A DNA stretch of 64,000 nt, taken from the NCBI GenBank assembly GCA_965277615.1, contig CBDIDG010000006.1, positions 2,108,001-2,172,000 of the forward strand, written 5' to 3'. The notes under the pieces are model-generated. The model was not told the origin of the DNA. It worked only from the letters and a program-made list of their open reading frames with translations, and did no database searches. Positions within the stretch are counted from its first letter, which is position 1, and every line of letters begins with the position of its first letter. The translations under genes were made by a program, and so were the position numbers. Shown one piece after another: positions 56,520-63,645 of this stretch. The DNA is from Bog-532 sp965277615 (GTDB lineage Bacteria; Actinomycetota; Actinomycetes; Streptosporangiales; Streptosporangiaceae).

Positions 56520-57950
56520 TCAGTCCGCCGGGGTGACCCGGCGGACGGTGGCCGGCGCACCGGGCGGGCCGCCCGGCGCCGACCGGTAGAGCGGAACACC
56601 GACACAGGTGAACAGCACGCCATCGAGGGCTTGGCCCAGAACGGCGGGTACCTCGCTGTCGACGAAGGTCATCCCGGTGGCGCTGGCCCCGAGAGCGTAG
56701 GCGGCCAGGTGCAGCCGGCCTTCGGCCAGCCCGGCGGCCAGGTGCGCCGCCCGGTAGCCCGCATCACCGAGGGCCGCCAGGTCGGCCGCGGCGATGGCCA
56801 CGAAGGCGGCGTCGCGGGCCAGAGCCTGGTCCAGGCAGACCCGGTACAGCTCGTCGCGCAGCACGCCAGTCCGCACCGGTTCGTCCAGGTCAGGCCAGCG
56901 GTACACGCCGGGGGGCAGGCCGGATACGTCGTGGACCACGACCCAGTGGGGCACGTCCAGGCCGCGCACGGCCACGGCCATGCTGGTGCGCAGGAGGTCC
57001 TGGGGCAGGCCGCGGCGGGCGTCCATCCGGCGCTGCGAGCCGCGGGCGGTGATGACCTGTTCGACCGGCGGCGAGGCCAAGGCCGGCCTGTCCACCGGGG
57101 CGCCCGGGGCCCAGGGCGAGCCGAGCCGGTCACCGTCGCCCGCGCGCTGGGCCGCGGTCACGAGCGGGAACTCGAGCGGGGCGCCGTCCACCTCCCCGGC
57201 CACGGCCGGGCCACCCGGCTCGACCGCAGGATCGGTCCCGGCCAGGCTGACCACGGCGACCGGGAACTCGTGCACCCGGTCCGCTCCGACCAGGGCGGCC
57301 ACCTGAGCGTCGGGGAAACTGCTGTACAGCGCGGCGTTCAGACCGGCCGAGGCGGCCAGGGCCAGCAGCTGGGCCAACATGGTGCCGGCGTCCCAGTAGA
57401 TGTGCCGGAAGCCCCGTTCCCGGTACCGCCAGCCCGTGCGCCAGGGCACACCCGTGACGACCACCGCCGGGCCGCCGGTGCGCGGCGGCGGCCCGACCTG
57501 GACCAGCGCGTGCTCCCAGGGGTCGTACCAGTGCACTCCTGCGGGCAGCGGGCCGCCCGGCGGCCCCGCGACGTACAGCTCGAGCGGAAACCGGCCCCCG
57601 GCCGAGCCGGCCGCGCGGAACGGGTGGACCCCGTAGGGCCGCTCCATCGTGCGCACCACCCCGGCCGACAGGTAGAGCAGCCGGGCCAACTGGGCCAGGT
57701 CCAGCGGCGCGGGGCTGACCTCGGCCGTGCCCGCCAGCACAGCCACGGCCGGCGCCGACGTCGGCGGCAGTTCCCGGGGCAACGCGAGGCGAGGCAGACC
57801 GGCCGGGTAACGCTTCACGAACCACGGCAGCCGGTCGAGGTCATTGGCCTGCAGATCCTGGACCACCCAGGGGTCGTCTATCGGTACCTCCCAGTCCCGG
57901 CCGGGCTCATAGGACGTCAGCCGGTGCAGCCTCTGGGTGGCGGTCTCCAT
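56520..57950 (-). CDS. SagB-type double nitroreductase-fold dehydrogenase
   Basis: A 476-residue protein with two nitroreductase-like halves. The first (about residues 80-250) has LARLLYLSAGVVRTMERPYG, FRAAGSAGGRFPLELYVAG and RHIYWDAGTMLAQLLALAASAGLNAALYS; the second (about 290-465) has RGSQRRMDARRGLP, GVYRWPD, GYRAAHLAAGLAEGRLHLAAYALGASATGMTFVD. This is the layout of SagB-type FMN-dependent dehydrogenases, which oxidise azolines in thiazole/oxazole peptides. No precursor peptide, cyclodehydratase or other SagC/D partner is visible nearby, so this one stands alone. The start METATQRLHRLTSYEPG at 57950 is typical of the family. Confidence 0.86.
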   Translation of the reverse strand: METATQRLHRLTSYEPGRDWEVPIDDPWVVQDLQANDLDRLPWFVKRYPAGLPRLALPRELPPTSAPAVAVLAGTAEVSPAPLDLAQLARLLYLSAGVVRTMERPYGVHPFRAAGSAGGRFPLELYVAGPPGGPLPAGVHWYDPWEHALVQVGPPPRTGGPAVVVTGVPWRTGWRYRERGFRHIYWDAGTMLAQLLALAASAGLNAALYSSFPDAQVAALVGADRVHEFPVAVVSLAGTDPAVEPGGPAVAGEVDGAPLEFPLVTAAQRAGDGDRLGSPWAPGAPVDRPALASPPVEQVITARGSQRRMDARRGLPQDLLRTSMAVAVRGLDVPHWVVVHDVSGLPPGVYRWPDLDEPVRTGVLRDELYRVCLDQALARDAAFVAIAAADLAALGDAGYRAAHLAAGLAEGRLHLAAYALGASATGMTFVDSEVPAVLGQALDGVLFTCVGVPLYRSAPGGPPGAPATVRRVTPAD

Positions 57951-58033
57951 CTGTTCATCATGGCGCAGACCCGCGTCACAACAGGGCACGCACGCACATG
58001 CCGACTGTCACCGCTCGCTGGCAGGATGGGGTC

Positions 58034-58507
58034 ATGGCCGAGATTGCGCTGCGGGAGGTCCGGGACGAGGACCTGGACGGGATTTTCGAGCAGATGCGGG
58101 ATCCGGAGGGGGTGTGGATGGCCGCCTTCACTGCGAAGGATCCGGACGACCGGGCGCACTTCGACGCGCACATGGCCCGGGTCCGGGCCGCGCCCGGGGT
58201 GACGATGCGGGCCATCACCCGGGACGGCCAGCTGGTGGGGCACGTGGCCGCCTTCGACCAAGACGGCGACCTCGAGGTCACGTACGGGGTGGACCGGGCG
58301 GCCTGGGGCCAGGGGGTGGCCAGCCGGGCTCTGGCCCTGCTGCTCCAGGAGGTGCAGGCCCGGCCGGTGCACGCGCGCGCGGCCAGCGACAACCTCGGGT
58401 CGCTGCGGGTGCTGGAGAAGGCCGGGTTCCGGATCATCGGCACCAACCGGGACTTCGCCCAGGCCCGGAAGGCCGAGATCGAGGAGACCATCCTCCGGCT
58501 GGACTAG
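58034..58507 (+). CDS. GNAT acetyltransferase
   Basis: A 157-residue GNAT (RimJ/RimL-like acetyltransf_1) protein. IALREVRDEDLDGIFEQM starts the fold; YGVDRAAWGQGVASRALALLLQEV carries the acetyl-CoA-binding Q/RxxGxA-type motif; SDNLGSLRVLEKAGFRIIG is the C-terminal signature. It would acetylate a small molecule or protein N-terminus; the acceptor is unknown. The start at 58034 has AGGATGGGG upstream. It converges with the SDR gene across a 14-bp tandem repeat. Confidence 0.92.
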   Translation: MAEIALREVRDEDLDGIFEQMRDPEGVWMAAFTAKDPDDRAHFDAHMARVRAAPGVTMRAITRDGQLVGHVAAFDQDGDLEVTYGVDRAAWGQGVASRALALLLQEVQARPVHARAASDNLGSLRVLEKAGFRIIGTNRDFAQARKAEIEETILRLD

Positions 58508-58515
58508 CCGGGCCG

Positions 58516-58557
58516 GGCTAGCTGGACTGGGCTAGCTGGGCTGGCCTAGCTGGGCTG
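58516..58557. repeat. 14-bp tandem repeat between convergent stops
   Basis: ggctagctggactg (58516-58529) and two copies with one or two changes (58530-58543, 58544-58557). The GNAT stop is at 58505-58507, and the last codons and stop of the SDR gene (minus) lie within the third copy. Confidence 0.85.
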
Positions 58558-59448
58558 GACCGCCGGGGCCAGCGCTGAGCGGACGCCGGTGAGCTGCTCG
58601 GAGACGGTCCAGAGGCGGCGGGCCAGAGCGGGATCCTGGGCGGCGGCCGAGCGGGAAATGAGCTCAGCTCCGCCGCGCATGTGGGCCAGGTGACGGGGAC
58701 CGGCGAAGCTGTCACCGGGGACGTCCGCCACCGCAGCGAGCAGGACCGGCAAGGCGCCATGGTCGGCGTCCTGGGCGACCAGGCGGAGCAACGGCGCCCA
58801 GGCCAGATCGGCCCGGCGGCGCGGGCCGTCGTGCTGGTAAATCGGGGTGTTGACCAGGCCCGGGTGTGCGGCCATGGCCTTGACCGGGGAGCCGGCGGCG
58901 GTCAGGCGGCGCTGGAGTTCGGCGGTGAAGAGCAGGTTGGCCAGCTTGGAGTCGTTGTAGGCCCGGGACCGCCGGTAAGGCCGCTGGTCCCAGTTGAGGT
59001 CGTCGAAGTCCAGCCGGGCCATCCGTTCGGCCTGGGAAGCCACGGTCACGACCCGGCCGGTGACCTGCTCCAGCAGCAGGTTGGTCAGGGTGAAGTGGCC
59101 CAGGTGGTTGACGCCGAAATCCGACTCGAAGCCGTCGGCGGTCCGGGTCAGGGCCTGCGCAGCCACGCCCGCGTTGTTGACCAGCAGCTCGATCGGGCCG
59201 TCCCAGGCGGCCGCGAACGCCCGCACCGAGTCCAGCCGGGCCAGGTCCAGCTGACGAACCTCGGTCTGGCCGGGGATGGTGGCCGCGACGGCCTGGCCCT
59301 TGGCCGGGTTACGTACGGCCAGGACAACCCGCGCGCCCGTCCCAGCCAGAGCGTGCGCCACCGATTGACCAAGGCCGCTGCTGGCCCCGGTCACAATCGC
59401 GGTTTTCCCGGTCATATCGGGAAGGTTCAGGCCATGGAAAGTAGTCAT
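58546..59448 (-). CDS. Short-chain dehydrogenase/reductase (classical SDR, WWOX/retinol dehydrogenase-like)
   Basis: A 300-residue SDR. The cofactor motif is TAIVTGASSGLGQSVAHAL (TGxxxGxG), NNAG is in LLVNNAGVAAQ, and the catalytic Ser-Tyr-Lys is TVASQAERMA and RAYNDSKLANLLF, with Tyr and Lys in Y-N-D-S-K. It is an NAD(P)-dependent oxidoreductase of unknown substrate. The start at 59448 is chosen because TTGACA-N17-TACATT lies upstream and the ATG falls seven bases after the -10, giving a leaderless mRNA; there is no ribosome site. A TetR gene is divergent and probably its repressor. Confidence 0.91.
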   Translation of the reverse strand: MTTFHGLNLPDMTGKTAIVTGASSGLGQSVAHALAGTGARVVLAVRNPAKGQAVAATIPGQTEVRQLDLARLDSVRAFAAAWDGPIELLVNNAGVAAQALTRTADGFESDFGVNHLGHFTLTNLLLEQVTGRVVTVASQAERMARLDFDDLNWDQRPYRRSRAYNDSKLANLLFTAELQRRLTAAGSPVKAMAAHPGLVNTPIYQHDGPRRRADLAWAPLLRLVAQDADHGALPVLLAAVADVPGDSFAGPRHLAHMRGGAELISRSAAAQDPALARRLWTVSEQLTGVRSALAPAVQPS

Positions 59449-59455
59449 AGGAAAC

Positions 59456-59506
59456 AATGTAGTCATCGGCTACTATGCTGTCAACGCCTACATCGGCTGG
59501 TACCAT
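59456..59506. promoter_or_regulatory. Overlapping divergent leaderless promoters of SDR and TetR genes
   Basis: Leftward: TTGACA (complement of 59479-59484), 17 bases, TACATT (complement of 59456-59461), then seven bases to the SDR ATG. Rightward: CTGTCA (59478-59483), 17 bases, TACCAT (59501-59506), then seven bases to the TetR ATG at 59514. The two -35 elements share bases. The motif catcggct occurs at 59464-59471 and 59491-59498 and may be the TetR operator. Confidence 0.6.
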
Positions 59507-59513
59507 CGCGGGC

Positions 59514-60128
59514 ATGACCGACCGCCCCTACCATCACGGCCACCTGCGGGACACGCTGCTGGCCGAGGCCGAGCGCACGCTGCGGGAGCAGGGCGTCGAG
59601 CAGCTGTCCCTGCGCGACCTGGCCCGTCAGGCCGGCGTCAGTCACGCCGCCCCGCGCCGCCACTTCGCCGACCGGCAGGCACTGCTGGACGCGCTGGCCG
59701 GGGCCGGGTTCGCCCGGCTGGCCGGCGAGGTGGCCGCGGCCGTCGAGGACGCGGGCCCAGACTTCCGCGCCCGGCTGCGGGCCACCGGCGCCACGTACGT
59801 GCGGTTCGCGACCGAGGACCCGGCCCTGATGGAGCTGATGTTCACGGCCAAGAACGCGAGCACGTCCGGCGAGGCGGCTGGTCAGACGGCACCGTCGGGC
59901 GGGGTGGCGGAAGGGGCCGGGCGCCTGTTCACCATCGTGGGCGAGCTGATCAGGGAGGGACAGCTAGCCGGTCAGCTCCCGCCGGGTGATCCCGAACGGC
60001 TCAGGTTGCTGTTCATGGCCACCGCGCGGGGCATCGCCGGGCTGGTCGCCCCGGGCCAGCCCGCAGCCGGGCAGGCCGACGGCCTGCTCGACGACGCGGT
60101 CGCGCTGTTCACCCAGAGTGCAAGCTGA
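59514..60128 (+). CDS. TetR-family transcriptional regulator
   Basis: A 204-residue regulator. The helix-turn-helix is LRDTLLAEAERTLREQGVEQLSLRDLARQAGVSHAAPRRHFADRQALLDALA, a standard TetR_N with the WHG-like C-terminal ligand-binding part (FRARLRATGATYVRFATEDPALMELMF). The start follows TACCAT by seven bases with no ribosome site, consistent with leaderless translation. It likely represses itself and the divergent SDR gene by binding the shared promoter. The ligand is unknown. Confidence 0.91.
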   Translation: MTDRPYHHGHLRDTLLAEAERTLREQGVEQLSLRDLARQAGVSHAAPRRHFADRQALLDALAGAGFARLAGEVAAAVEDAGPDFRARLRATGATYVRFATEDPALMELMFTAKNASTSGEAAGQTAPSGGVAEGAGRLFTIVGELIREGQLAGQLPPGDPERLRLLFMATARGIAGLVAPGQPAAGQADGLLDDAVALFTQSAS

Positions 60129-60160
60129 CCGTCGCGGTCGCGGCTAGCTGACGGCCGCGG

Positions 60161-60370
60161 CTAGCCTTCGGGCTGGTCGGCGGCCATCTCGTCCAGCAGG
60201 GCCAGCACCTCGCCCGGGGACAGGTCCTCCAACTCGACCGCGTATCCGGGCGGGACGATCGCGGCCAGCCGCTCGCCGTCCTCGGTGAGGTAGACGATCT
60301 CACCCCGGGCCGCGGCCCGCGCGGCCTCGGCCAGCTCCTCGGGCACCTGCTCCACTGGTATCTCGCGCAC
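60161..60370 (-). CDS. Phd/YefM-type antitoxin-like protein, no adjacent toxin
   Basis: A 69-residue protein. REIPVEQVPEELAEAARAAARGEIVYLTEDGERLAAIVP is the prevent-host-death fold, which binds DNA and neutralises a toxin through the C-terminal helix (here ELEDLSPGEVLALLDEMA). No PIN, RelE or Doc-like gene is found within the flanking frames on either side, so it is an orphan or pairs with a distant toxin. It converges with the TetR gene, 32 bases apart. Start ATG is ordinary. Confidence 0.75.
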   Translation of the reverse strand: MREIPVEQVPEELAEAARAAARGEIVYLTEDGERLAAIVPPGYAVELEDLSPGEVLALLDEMAADQPEG

Positions 60371-60405
60371 GGCCCCGACTGTACGCCGGCCGCGTGGGGA
60401 TCGGG

Positions 60406-60436
60406 TCAGAGCCAGCGATCAGAGCCAGCGATCAGA
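60406..60436. repeat. 13-bp tandem repeat at a stop codon
   Basis: tcagagccagcga at 60406-60418 and 60419-60431, with five more matching bases. The stop of the amidohydrolase gene (minus strand, 60432-60434) lies in the partial third copy. Confidence 0.85.
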
Positions 60437-61469
60437 TACCGAGCAGGCGGGCGGCGGTGGCGCCGGCGATGGCGTCGCGGTCGGCGGGGGGCAGGCCCAG
60501 GGACTCGATGCGGTCGACGGGGTCGGTGACGCCCATGTCGAAGGGGTAGTCGGTGCCGAGCAGGACGTGATCGGGGCCGGCCACGGACAGCAGGCGGGAC
60601 AGCGCGTCGTCGGTGTAGACGAGCGAGTCGAAGTACAGGGTGTCGAGGTAGGCGCTGGGCGGCCGGGCCATGGTGCGGGACTCGGGGCGGATCTGGTAGG
60701 CGTGGTCGGCGCGGGCCAGGTAGTGCGGGAAGTAGCCGCCGCCGTGGGCGGCGCAGATACGCAGGCCGGGGAACCGGTCCAGGACCCCGCCGAACACCAG
60801 GTGGTGCAGGGCGACCGTGGTCTCGGCGGGCTGGCCGACGATGTTGCCCAGGTAGGCCAGGGACAGGCGGGAGCCCAGGCTGCAGCCCCACGGGTGGATG
60901 AAGATGAACGAGCCGAGCTGCTCGGCCGCGGCCCAGAACGGGTCCAGCTCGGGGTCGGACAGATCCCGGCCCGCCACCGAGGTGGAGATCTCCGCGCCCC
61001 TCAGGCCGAGCTGGGTATGGGCCATGCGCAGTTGGTCGGCGGCCAGCTCCGGGTGCTGCAGCGCCACCGTGGCCAGGCCGACCAGGCGGTCCGGCTGCTC
61101 GGCCACGGTGGCGGCGATGCGCTCGTTGGCCGCGGCCACGATGTCGTTGGCCAGCAGGGCGTCGGCCCAGTAGTGGTACAGGGTCGGCACCACGCTGAGC
61201 GCGTGGATGTCCACCCGGGCCGCGTCCATCTGGGCCAGCCGCACGCTCAGGTCATCCAGCAGCGGGCGGTAGCTGGTCTGCATGAGCTCGACGTTGTGCT
61301 TGATCGACTCGGCGCCGAACGTGGCGAACTGCTCGGCCTGCTCGGCGACCAGTCCGGGCTGCCCCTCGACCAGGCCGGCCACGGCGAGCACGTCGAGGTG
61401 CGCGTGCACGTCGATCACCGGCGTGCCGGGGCTGGTGGCGGTGGGACCGGCCGGGGCGGGGCCGGTCAT
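60432..61469 (-). CDS. Amidohydrolase, aminocarboxymuconate-semialdehyde decarboxylase-like
   Basis: A 345-residue amidohydrolase_2 protein. The metal residues are in VIDVHAHLDVL, FIFIHPWGCSLGSR, ICAAHGGGYFPHYLARADH and VLLGTDYPFDMG. HPWGCSLGSRLS and GGYFPHYLAR are particularly like ACMSD, which decarboxylates 2-amino-3-carboxymuconate 6-semialdehyde. The start overlaps the upstream FAH-family stop (ATGA), so the two are a pair, mirroring the amidohydrolase and FAH genes at 50-53 kb. A 13-bp tandem repeat (60406-60436) spans its stop. Its role is probably degradation of a ring-cleavage product. Confidence 0.89.
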   Translation of the reverse strand: MTGPAPAGPTATSPGTPVIDVHAHLDVLAVAGLVEGQPGLVAEQAEQFATFGAESIKHNVELMQTSYRPLLDDLSVRLAQMDAARVDIHALSVVPTLYHYWADALLANDIVAAANERIAATVAEQPDRLVGLATVALQHPELAADQLRMAHTQLGLRGAEISTSVAGRDLSDPELDPFWAAAEQLGSFIFIHPWGCSLGSRLSLAYLGNIVGQPAETTVALHHLVFGGVLDRFPGLRICAAHGGGYFPHYLARADHAYQIRPESRTMARPPSAYLDTLYFDSLVYTDDALSRLLSVAGPDHVLLGTDYPFDMGVTDPVDRIESLGLPPADRDAIAGATAARLLGI

Positions 61470-62470
61470 GGCGCCACGCACCGGTTGTGCTGGGTGCCCA
61501 GATCGATGTGCGGGCCGGTGATGGTGGCCTCCATGACGTCGCCGGGCTGCAGGTAGCGGCCGTAGTGGGCGCCGTTGCCCGCGGGCGATCCGGTCAGCAC
61601 CAGATCGCCGGGCCGCAGCGGCGTGATGGCCGAGACGTGCGCGATCAGCTCGGGCACGCCGAAGATCATGTCGGCCGTGGTCTCGTCCTGCATCGTCTCG
61701 CCGTTGAGCTTGAGCGTGATCCGCAGGTCCGCCGGATCGGGCACGAACGGCGCGGGCACCAGCCACGGGCCCAGGGGCAGGAACGTCGGCGAGTTCTTGC
61801 CCGCCAGCCAGTCCGTGCCCAGGCCGGGCATGTCCGGCCGGAACACCCGGTCCCGGGTGGTCAGGTCGTTGGCGATCACGTAGCCGGCCACGTGGGCCAG
61901 GGCGTCATCGACGCCGACTCGGTAGCCGTCGGTACCGATGACCACGCCCAGCTCGAGCTCCCAGTCGTGCTGGGTCCCGATGTCGGGCAGGAGCACATTG
62001 TCGTCCGGGCCGCAGATCGCCGAGGACAGGCCGATGAAGACGTACGGGGTGCCGTGGGCCGCCCGCTCCTCCATCAGCGCGGTGGCGTGGCGCCGGGTGG
62101 CCTCCGGGTCCTCGTCGCCATTCTCGGCCGCGGACGCCATCATCAGCTGCACCACGTGCGTCTTGTAGTTGGCGCCGCTCTGGAAGATCTGCCCGGGGCG
62201 TACCGGGGCCAGCCTGGTGAAGTCACTGACCGGCCGGGTCAGGCTGGCCCAGCGCTGGCCGGCCCGGGACTCTTCCACCGCGTCACCGAGCAGCTTGGAG
62301 TTGGCCGGCCAGTCGGCCAGCAGCGCGTCCAGGTCGGGAGTGGCCGGCACCAGGGCGGCCAGCGGGGCGGCTTCGGACCCGATGATCACGCCGGTGAAAT
62401 CGTCGGCCCGGGGTCCGAAGTCCGTGCGGGCGCGGAACCGTCCCAGCGCGTATGGAGTGGCAGCGGCCAT
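61466..62470 (-). CDS. Fumarylacetoacetate hydrolase-family protein
   Basis: A 334-residue FAH-fold protein. The metal site is E-x-E in HDWELELGVVIGTD and Asp in YVIANDLTTRD; PLRPGDLVLTGSPAGNGAHYGRYLQPGD is the C-terminal catalytic part. It has a longer N-terminal region than the copy at 52 kb. The start at 62470 (MAAATPYALG) is preferred since AGGATC lies at good distance; codons upstream are Arg/Pro-rich. It is coupled to the ACMSD-like gene and probably hydrolyses a keto-diacid in the same pathway. A LysR gene on the same strand lies upstream. Confidence 0.9.
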   Translation of the reverse strand: MAAATPYALGRFRARTDFGPRADDFTGVIIGSEAAPLAALVPATPDLDALLADWPANSKLLGDAVEESRAGQRWASLTRPVSDFTRLAPVRPGQIFQSGANYKTHVVQLMMASAAENGDEDPEATRRHATALMEERAAHGTPYVFIGLSSAICGPDDNVLLPDIGTQHDWELELGVVIGTDGYRVGVDDALAHVAGYVIANDLTTRDRVFRPDMPGLGTDWLAGKNSPTFLPLGPWLVPAPFVPDPADLRITLKLNGETMQDETTADMIFGVPELIAHVSAITPLRPGDLVLTGSPAGNGAHYGRYLQPGDVMEATITGPHIDLGTQHNRCVAP

Positions 62471-62586
62471 GATCACGATCCTAGGCAGGGCGCCGGCCAG
62501 CGGGAAACGCCGTCCGGTGGATGATGGGTATCGACGACATTGATGGTCGGTCTGGCAAGCCAGCCCAGTTCGGCTGGCCCCGCCGG

Positions 62587-63510
62587 TCAGAGGTTGGCGG
62601 CCAGGGTGGCCACGCACTCGCGCAGCCAGTGGTGGGCCGGGTCGTTGTGGAAGACCGGGTGCCAGAACATGGTCTCAGCGAGCGGCTGCAGCGGCACCGG
62701 CGGCTCCAGCACGCGCAGCTCGCGGCGGACCGGGGTGCTGCTGACCAGCCGCTCGTGCACGAACGCGAACAACGAGGTGCCCGGCAGCAGCCACGGCACC
62801 AGGGTGAAGCTGAGCGTGGACAGGGCCACGTGGGGCTTGATGCCGAGCTGGGCCAGCTGCACGTCGACGTAGGCCGGGCCGCCGCTGGTGGCGTTGTACT
62901 TCACGTAGCGCAGCCGGGTGAGCTGGTCCCGGTCCAGCGTGTCCCCCACTTCCCGGTGCTGGTTCCACACCGCGGCCACGTAGCGGTCGGTAAACAGGGT
63001 GCGCTGCGGCACCTGGGTCATCGCGGGCGAGGCGATCTCGCGGGGCATGATGACCAGGTCGACCTGAGCCCGTTCCAGCGACACCTCGGTCGCACCCGAC
63101 ACCGGGACCACATTGACCGCGACGTTCGGTGCCTCCCGGTAGAGCCGCTCCAGCAGCGGCCGCAGCAGGATCAGCGTCACGTAATCACTGGCCACCACGG
63201 TGAACGTGCGACTGTCGGTGGCCGGATCGAAGTGCGGGCTGGTGGCCAGCAGCTGGTCCAGGCTGGTCAGCACCGCGTGCACCGGCTCGATCAGCGACTG
63301 GCCCATCGGAGTCAGCTCATGCACCCGCCCGCTGCGGACCAGCAGCGGGTCGCCGAACAGCCGCCGCAGTCGGCCCAGCGCGGCGCTCATGGCGGACTGG
63401 CCGATGCCGACGGACTCGGCCGCCAGGGTCACGTGCCGCTGTTCCAGCAGCGCGTTCAGCGGCACGATCAGGTTCAGGTCCATCCGCCGCACGGTGTCGG
63501 GGACATCCAT
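62587..63510 (-). CDS. LysR-family transcriptional regulator (NahR/NodD-like)
   Basis: A 307-residue regulator. The N-terminal winged helix (LNLIVPLNALLEQRHVTLAAESVGIGQSAMSAALGRLRRLFGDPLLVRSG) and a periplasmic-binding-type effector domain (FTVVASDYVTLILLRPLLERL, VDLVIMPREI) are typical; DLNLI and DPLLVR are NahR/NodD/PcpR-type features, often with aromatic inducers. The start may be 63510 or the ATG at 63483; neither has a good ribosome site. It is divergent from an FAD monooxygenase, which it most likely activates. Dyads at 63540-63559 and 63543-63566 are candidate sites. Confidence 0.9.
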   Translation of the reverse strand: MDVPDTVRRMDLNLIVPLNALLEQRHVTLAAESVGIGQSAMSAALGRLRRLFGDPLLVRSGRVHELTPMGQSLIEPVHAVLTSLDQLLATSPHFDPATDSRTFTVVASDYVTLILLRPLLERLYREAPNVAVNVVPVSGATEVSLERAQVDLVIMPREIASPAMTQVPQRTLFTDRYVAAVWNQHREVGDTLDRDQLTRLRYVKYNATSGGPAYVDVQLAQLGIKPHVALSTLSFTLVPWLLPGTSLFAFVHERLVSSTPVRRELRVLEPPVPLQPLAETMFWHPVFHNDPAHHWLRECVATLAANL

Positions 63511-63539
63511 GCCGCGATCATGCCAGTTAAAAATCTAAA

Positions 63540-63566
63540 TATCGATGCCGTCGACGATAAGCATCG
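63540..63566. promoter_or_regulatory. Dyad candidates for LysR binding
   Basis: tatcg...cgata (63540-63544/63555-63559) and cgatgc...gcatcg (63543-63548/63561-63566) overlap in the 135-base divergent gap. LysR sites are usually T-N11-A dyads, so these are only candidates. The A/T-rich patch at 63525-63545 is probably part of a promoter. Confidence 0.4.
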
Positions 63567-63645
63567 CCGATTGGCGCTGTCGCCGGACCCGAACGCGCCT
63601 TACCGTCCTGATAACGACATGCACCGTGGCATGGGAGGCCTGGTC

